Of a DNA stretch of 60,609 bases, positions 55,069-60,609 are shown piece after piece. Position 1 is the first letter of the stretch. Every line of letters begins with the position of its first letter. Below the pieces are notes generated by a model. That model was not told the origin of the DNA, made no database searches, and worked only from the letters and a program-made list of their open reading frames with translations. Made by a program: the position numbers and the translations under genes. Location of the stretch: positions 1-60,609 of the forward strand of contig JAKANL010000007.1 of the NCBI GenBank assembly GCA_021823685.1. The letters run 5' to 3'. This stretch comes from a bacterium. GTDB taxonomy: Bacteria > Babelota > Babeliae > Babelales > UBA12409.

Positions 55069-57393
55069 GTGATTCCGCTCAAGTTACAGGTAAGTAATTT
55101 TCTCAGTTATGGTGATCCAGCCGTTACGGTGGATTTCGAACCCCACCAATTGATGTGTTTATCGGGCAAAAATGGCCACGGCAAATCGGCGCTTTTAGAT
55201 GCGATTACGTGGGTGCTTTGGGGGCAGGCACGTAAAATTGGTGGTGTTGCGCGTGATGACGTCCGGCTTATTCGGTTGGGGCAAAAACGAGCGTTGGTTA
55301 TTTTTGATTTTGTTTGTAATGGCCAACGCATGCGCGTAAAGCGTGAGCTTGCATTGGCGTATGATAAAACGTTTAGCACGTTAGAATTCGGTATTTTTGA
55401 TGAGCAGAAACGGGCCATGGTGCCCTTAACCGATAAAACGATCCGGCTTACCCAGCAAAAAATTGAACAGCTGATTGGTTTTACCTATGAATCATTTACC
55501 AACTCAGTCTTTTTGCGGCAAGGGCAATCGAACGAGTTTTCTAAAAAATCCGCCAAAGAGCGTAAAGACGTCTTGGCGTGCATCTTGGGGTTGACGCGCT
55601 ACGACCGGGTACGTGTTTTGGCCATGGAGAAGATGCGCAAAGCCGAACAGGCGCGCGAACAATTACAAGCATTGATGCTCCGGATTGATGGTGAATTGGC
55701 ACGGGAAAAAGAAGTGTTCGAGGCGGGACGTGTGTGTCAAAATCAACTGGAGCAATTACAAGCTCAAGAAAAATTCCTGCTTGAACAGCAGTCGGTATTA
55801 AGGGCTGATTACGAGCAGCTGTATCGCCGCAAAGATGACGTGCAACGTTTGGCGTTCCAATTACGTGCGCTCAAAGAGCAACTGCAGAATCAGCAGCTTG
55901 CCGAGCAGTTAACGCTGACGCAGCAACAGTCACAAACGGCAGTAGTATTGGCCCAGCTTTCCACGCGTGAGAACGCGTTGGGACAGGCGATTCAGGCCGA
56001 AAAAATGCGCGCTCAGGCAGCGGCTGCAACCATGCGCCAGCTGTGTGCACGGCTTGAGGTCCTGAGCGAATCGATAGCGCGTGGCGAACGCGTAACTGAA
56101 CGTTATGCCGCGGCTCAGCGCATTTTTGAGCGGCGCAAGGAACTTTATCATCGGATGGTTGGCTATGCTCATTGGGTCAACAAAGAGTTACAAGATATCG
56201 CTTCGCGTTCACAACAATCTCATGATGCACACCAACCGCGGTGCCCGTTGTGCGAACAAAATCTAGTTGGCGAAAGGCAGCAGTTTTTGGTGGCAAAATT
56301 GGCGCGGCTTGAACGTTTTTATGGACATCGATTGCGGCGCGTTTCGCATTTTTTGCGTGATTGCCAGCCGCGGCTTAAGCAAGAGCAGAGCGACATTGGC
56401 CAATTTCAGGATCAGTTGCAACAGCTAACGCGTATTACACAGGAGCGTTTAGATATCCAGGCGCGGTTAAAACAGGCGGATGCTGAATGCGATCAGGCGC
56501 AGGCAAAGGTGGCGGGAGCGGAAGAACAATTAGTCGGTATTGCGCAACAAAAAAATGATCTTTCTGGGGTTCAGCCAGAACGTCAATCAGCCGATGCTGC
56601 TAGCCAGCAGGTGCTTGCGCTGCGTCAGCAGGTTCTGGATGCGCAAGAAGCCTACCGCGTAGCTTGTGATGTTGATGTTGACGTGCTTGAAGCGCAGCTT
56701 AAAAAGCGCGAGCAAGAGTTTAGCGCGCAGGGTGAAGAAATTCGTCAGCAGCTGAATGCGGTTTTGCAGCAGCAGGGCCGGCTCAGGCAAGAGGTCGAAT
56801 ATTGTGCCAAATTGCGCATTGAGCAGGATCAGTGCCGTAAAGAAAGCGATGATTTACTGGGCAAAGTACAGGAATTTCGTGTGATTGCCGATGCATTGGG
56901 CAAAGATGGTATCCAGGCATTGCTTATTGAGGCTGCTATTCCTGAAATTGAGTTGACAGCTAATGCGTTACTGGCGCGTCTGAGTGACCAAAATGCGCGG
57001 ATTTTTATTGAATCCTTGCGCGATTTAAAGCGCGGTGGCACGCGTGAGACGCTGGATATCAATATTTCAGACAATGCTGGCATGCGTCCATATGAAATGT
57101 TCTCTGGCGGTGAGGCGTTTCGTATTGATTTTGCCTTACGCGTGGCAATTTCACAGCTTTTGGCAAAACGTTCCGGCGCAGCACTACAAACGTTGATTAT
57201 TGATGAAGGATTTGGCTCTCAGGATGAAGATGGGCTTGCCTTAATCATGGATGTGCTTTATAAGGTTCAGGATTCATTTGCCAAGATTATTGTGGTCTCG
57301 CATTTGCCAGGCATGAAAGACCAATTTCCGGTGCATTTGGTCGTAGAAAAAAGTGTCCAGGGGAGTTATGTAACCGTCGTTGAGCAGGGATAA
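55069..57393 (+). CDS. sbcC: SbcC/Rad50-type SMC-like ATPase (GTG start)
   Basis: LQVSNFLSYGDPAVTVDFEPHQLMCLSGKNGHGKSALLDAITWVLWG; RCPLCEQNL zinc hook; MFSGGEAFRIDFALRVAISQLLA; TLIIDEGFGSQDEDG. Confidence 0.93.
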   Translation: MIPLKLQVSNFLSYGDPAVTVDFEPHQLMCLSGKNGHGKSALLDAITWVLWGQARKIGGVARDDVRLIRLGQKRALVIFDFVCNGQRMRVKRELALAYDKTFSTLEFGIFDEQKRAMVPLTDKTIRLTQQKIEQLIGFTYESFTNSVFLRQGQSNEFSKKSAKERKDVLACILGLTRYDRVRVLAMEKMRKAEQAREQLQALMLRIDGELAREKEVFEAGRVCQNQLEQLQAQEKFLLEQQSVLRADYEQLYRRKDDVQRLAFQLRALKEQLQNQQLAEQLTLTQQQSQTAVVLAQLSTRENALGQAIQAEKMRAQAAAATMRQLCARLEVLSESIARGERVTERYAAAQRIFERRKELYHRMVGYAHWVNKELQDIASRSQQSHDAHQPRCPLCEQNLVGERQQFLVAKLARLERFYGHRLRRVSHFLRDCQPRLKQEQSDIGQFQDQLQQLTRITQERLDIQARLKQADAECDQAQAKVAGAEEQLVGIAQQKNDLSGVQPERQSADAASQQVLALRQQVLDAQEAYRVACDVDVDVLEAQLKKREQEFSAQGEEIRQQLNAVLQQQGRLRQEVEYCAKLRIEQDQCRKESDDLLGKVQEFRVIADALGKDGIQALLIEAAIPEIELTANALLARLSDQNARIFIESLRDLKRGGTRETLDINISDNAGMRPYEMFSGGEAFRIDFALRVAISQLLAKRSGAALQTLIIDEGFGSQDEDGLALIMDVLYKVQDSFAKIIVVSHLPGMKDQFPVHLVVEKSVQGSYVTVVEQG

Positions 57394-57422
57394 AAGAAGG
57401 CGCCTTTTAGAAGCGCCTTCTT
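57394..57422 (+). terminator. Rho-independent terminator-like hairpin after sbcC
   Basis: AGAAGGCGC-cttttagaa-GCGCCTTCT. Confidence 0.6.
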
Positions 57423-57439
57423 GAGTGAATATTTGGGAT

Positions 57440-57802
57440 TCATTTTTTGGGATTACTTTTTGCCTTGTGGCAATGTTTCCACATTAAATACCCTGCGGTG
57501 CCAACAACGACAGCGGCAGTAACGCCGGCGATAATGCGTTGGTTTTTGGTTGATTGGTTGTACAGGTTGCACAGATAAGTTTTGCTTTTTGTGGCGTAAT
57601 CAACGGCACGTACCTTAACCATAGAACCAAAATTTTTGGCGGCATCGAGGCTTAATTTTGCCGTTTTTTCAACGTTGGTAGCAATGATACCCAGGGCGTT
57701 GATTTTAGTATCAGGTTGCGTAGCAGCTGTTGTAGGTACGTCGGCTCGGATTGCAGCGAAACTTACGCCCAGTAACAGTAAAAGAAGGTTTTTTTTGTCC
57801 AT
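57440..57802 (-). CDS. Small secreted/membrane-anchored hypothetical protein
   Basis: Signal MDKKNLLLLLLGVSFAAIRA; C-terminal TM IIAGVTAAVVVGTAGYLMWKHCHKAK. Confidence 0.65.
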   Translation of the reverse strand: MDKKNLLLLLLGVSFAAIRADVPTTAATQPDTKINALGIIATNVEKTAKLSLDAAKNFGSMVKVRAVDYATKSKTYLCNLYNQSTKNQRIIAGVTAAVVVGTAGYLMWKHCHKAKSNPKK

Positions 57803-57916
57803 ACTTTTAGGCTCCTTTAGAGATAAAAAAACTATTCTCAGTATGGCGCTATGCGCGAGCTTGTCAATGACCTGCGGGGTTTAGAGCACCTATTTTGAAT
57901 ATAGGTGAATTAAAAG

Positions 57917-57948
57917 AAAAGCAGCGAGTTTTAACGCTCGCTGCTTTT
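57917..57948. terminator. Rho-independent terminator-like hairpin
   Basis: AAAAGCAGCGAG-ttttaac-GCTCGCTGCTTTT. Confidence 0.65.
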
Positions 57949-57967
57949 GATTACGATGTTTTGAGAT

Positions 57968-58471
57968 TTATTTGCTAGGGGTAGTTTGTGTAAGCAGACT
58001 TCCTACACCCTCAACACGAGTAACGTTGGTTAGAGCAACAGGTTCTGGTTTGCGGTTCCAGAGTTTCCAGCAAACTAAGCCGACGATCGCTGTAGTAGGT
58101 AAACCAACCTTAACGGCTGCGCCTCCGACTGATTTTACTGGCAAATCATGTATGTAATTGAAGCCGGTTACAGCGCCATTTTTAATCGAGCTTGCGATGT
58201 TTTTTACCGGTATGTTAGCTACACCTTTACCGCAGCATACGGCGGTGTTTGCAACTGCACAGCCGACGGTTTCGAGGCCGGCTACGAAGCATTCGCCACC
58301 GTTTTTGGCTAAGCAGCCAAGGGTTTTGAAGCCTTTTACAAGACATCCAGGAAGGTCGCCGACAAAACCTGTCGTGCTATCCCACGCTGAGCGCCAGGTG
58401 ACGCCGAATGCGGGCGAACTTAAAAGAATGCAGCTCAAACTAATTAATGATATGAGTGAACGCTTATTCAT
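57968..58471 (-). CDS. Small secreted/membrane-anchored Cys-containing hypothetical protein
   Basis: Signal MNKRSLISLISLSCILLSSPAFG; C-terminal TM TTAIVGLVCWKLWNRK. Confidence 0.65.
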   Translation of the reverse strand: MNKRSLISLISLSCILLSSPAFGVTWRSAWDSTTGFVGDLPGCLVKGFKTLGCLAKNGGECFVAGLETVGCAVANTAVCCGKGVANIPVKNIASSIKNGAVTGFNYIHDLPVKSVGGAAVKVGLPTTAIVGLVCWKLWNRKPEPVALTNVTRVEGVGSLLTQTTPSK

Positions 58472-58776
58472 GAAAACCTCCATATATAACTAAGCGAAAT
58501 GAGTTTTTACACTCCCCAGCCACGTGGGCCAGGTACACATACATAACTATACCCGATTGGTCGAAAATGTCAAGCAAGAAAGATGGCTGCGTTTTAAATT
58601 ATAAAGATTTCAGTCTGAAAATAGATGCTCCGGCTGCGATTACCCTTAAAATTAAGATGGTTGAGCGCGGTGGATATGGCTTGTAGACCTTTTTTGGCTA
58701 AAAATCGGGCCAGCTGTTTGATGTTACAAAACAGTGCGGAAGCCACGTTGAGACGTTGGGCGCGTGCTGCTTGGGT

Positions 58777-59904
58777 TTACGAAAGCATTGAGCTGAAAAA
58801 GCCGCCTTTGCCTTGTTCGTCGTCTACCGATGTTTGAATCTGTTCGGCATATTGCTTAAGTGCATCTTTGGCTGGCGTAGAGAGCTTTTTGGGGATATCG
58901 CATTGCGTGATGATAATGAGGTTGCCGTTTCCTCTGCCACGCAGCCGTACAAAGCCTTTATCGGGAATGGTAAGTTTGTTACCCACTGGGCACCCTTTGG
59001 GCACTTTGATTGATATTTTGCTGCCATCGATATGGTCTATTTCAACGGCTGCGCCAAAAACGAGTTGCGGATAGCTCAGCGTTAAATGGCTGATCAGATC
59101 ATTGTCTTCGCGCGTAAATCGCTTATCAGCTTCAACGTGAACGAGGACAAAGAGGTTGCCGGTTGCTCCGCCATAGATGCCGGCATCGCCTTTATCGACT
59201 ATGCGAATTTCGGCACCTTCGTAGATACCGGCCGGTATTTTAACGGTGAAGTTTTCATAAATCTGTACGCGTGAACTGCCCTTGCAGGTTGGGCATGGGT
59301 GAGGAATGGTATAGCCGGCGCCATCGCATTGTGGACACGTTTGGCTATATACGAAAAAACCTTGCTGATATTGCATTTGGCCGCTGCCGTTACATTTTTT
59401 ACATTTTTCGGTACTTGTTCCCTCTTTGACTGCTTTCCCTTTGCAGGTTGTGCATTGTGTGAGGCGGTAGTAGCCAATATCTTTTTTGGTGCCCGTAAAC
59501 GCGTCTTTGAGGGTTATGGATACTTCAAGCTGGCGATCGTGGCCGGAGCGTGCTGTTGGGCCTGAAGATCTGCGTCTCTGTGGCTCGCGTTCTTGAAAAA
59601 GGTCGCCAAAGATATCGCCAAAGTTGCGAAAAATATCATCCATATTCATATTGTGGCCCTGCCAACCAGCACCGCCTATGTGTGGGCCAGCTTCGCCAAA
59701 TTGATCGTATTGTGCGCGTTTTTCTTTGTCTGAAAGTGTTTCGTATGCCTGGGCGGCCTCTTTGAATTTTTCCTCAGCTTCTTTATTGCCCGGGTTGCGA
59801 TCAGGGTGGTATTTAAGCGCCAATTTGCGATAGGCCGCTTTTATTTCCTGTTCTGTTGCCTGTTTTGAAACACCCAATATGTCGTAAAAATCTCGCTTAG
59901 CCAT
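58777..59904 (-). CDS. dnaJ: Chaperone protein DnaJ
   Basis: J-domain [35 protein letters not shown]; four CxxCxGxG-type zinc motifs. Confidence 0.97.
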   Translation of the reverse strand: MAKRDFYDILGVSKQATEQEIKAAYRKLALKYHPDRNPGNKEAEEKFKEAAQAYETLSDKEKRAQYDQFGEAGPHIGGAGWQGHNMNMDDIFRNFGDIFGDLFQEREPQRRRSSGPTARSGHDRQLEVSITLKDAFTGTKKDIGYYRLTQCTTCKGKAVKEGTSTEKCKKCNGSGQMQYQQGFFVYSQTCPQCDGAGYTIPHPCPTCKGSSRVQIYENFTVKIPAGIYEGAEIRIVDKGDAGIYGGATGNLFVLVHVEADKRFTREDNDLISHLTLSYPQLVFGAAVEIDHIDGSKISIKVPKGCPVGNKLTIPDKGFVRLRGRGNGNLIIITQCDIPKKLSTPAKDALKQYAEQIQTSVDDEQGKGGFFSSMLS

Positions 59905-59975
59905 AGACCTTCCGAACCCCTTATCATTTTTTCTTTAGTATACTACAAAAACGCTTTTTTACCTATTGCGGGCCG

Positions 59976-60609
59976 TTATCCTCGTGATTCAAATCGGCGT
60001 GCCGGTGTGGCGCAAACATCATCTTGCTGCTCGCCTATGGTCAAAAAATGGCTGAGTTTTGCCGTATCAGCTTGTGAGTGCCTGATATCTCCTGGTCGTT
60101 CGGCCTGGTAGGTAATTTTACCCGTGTAGTTCGGTGATTTGGCGCGCATGCACCTAAGCAACTCGTTGAGTGAAATCGACTTTCCACTGGCGATATTGAC
60201 GGCTTGGCCGTTAAGGTACTGCTCAGGCAGTTGTGCCAGCGCCAGGTTAGCTTGAACGACGGCTGCCAAGCTGACAAAATCGCGGGTTTGTGTACCATCG
60301 CCAAAAATAGTAAGCGGCTGATTGGTGCGTAACGCGTTGTGCATAATTTCGTACATGCTGCCACTCGGCCGATCAGCGTATACATTGAAATAGCGCAGGC
60401 AAATACTTGGGACATGGTACAGTGCGTGATACTGGCGGCAGTATTGTTCGCCGATTAATTTTGAGAGGCCGTAGATTGATGTGGGGGTACACACCGCGTC
60501 TTCTTGGCATAGGTCATTTTTCCCGCCATAAACAGCTGCTGACGAAGAAAAAATAACGCGTGCTCGGCAGCGATGAGCTGCTTGGAGAACATTATAGGCC
60601 CGAATTGGC
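59976..60609 (-). CDS. NAD-dependent epimerase/dehydratase (GalE-like), 5' end outside window
   Basis: Frame stays open to the window edge: ...RARVIFSSSAAVYGGKNDLCQEDAVCTPTSIYGLSKLIGEQYC...ICLRYFNVYADRPSG (YxxxK SDR motif). Confidence 0.88.
   Translation of the reverse strand, partial: PIRAYNVLQAAHRCRARVIFSSSAAVYGGKNDLCQEDAVCTPTSIYGLSKLIGEQYCRQYHALYHVPSICLRYFNVYADRPSGSMYEIMHNALRTNQPLTIFGDGTQTRDFVSLAAVVQANLALAQLPEQYLNGQAVNIASGKSISLNELLRCMRAKSPNYTGKITYQAERPGDIRHSQADTAKLSHFLTIGEQQDDVCATPARRFESRG

Noticed and set aside
1-60609. CRISPR array, prophage, integrase/transposase, restriction-modification or toxin-antitoxin module
   Set aside because: Looked for regularly spaced direct repeats, phage structural or recombinase motifs and paired small cytoplasmic ORFs; none found with sequence support.

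Overview
The window is a mostly core-gene bacterial segment. It carries one long str-S10-spc-alpha ribosomal super-operon (about 26.3-45.4 kb, rpsL to rplQ), flanked by housekeeping genes: uvrD/pcrA, hflX, ffh-rpsP-trmD-rplS, murC, yidC-recR-pepP, nhaC-like, rplM, rseP, spoIID-like, rnhA, gap-nfo-pgm/pmm, an orphan sbcC, dnaJ, a partial NAD-dependent epimerase, and one CAT-anticodon tRNA. About 18 short to large predicted secreted proteins with no recognised family are inserted between these blocks. They include a tandem-repeat paralog pair, a Cys/His-cluster protein, a locus of Gly-rich and glycine-zipper-like small proteins, a pair of related Cys-rich proteins, and an 868-codon ORF with a His-Gly...Ser-Cys arrangement resembling clan CD cysteine peptidases. 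The secretome-rich, compact layout suggests a host-associated, reduced-genome lineage (Dependentiae/TM6-like is my guess; not provable from this window). The best leads are the clan CD-like secreted protein (46470-49046), the small secreted-protein locus (12187-15099), the TrmD + second SPOUT-type domain fusion, and a 30-bp perfect palindrome inside a tandem-repeat gene. No CRISPR, prophage, transposase or rRNA was found. All family calls come from reading motifs by eye; no database search was run.
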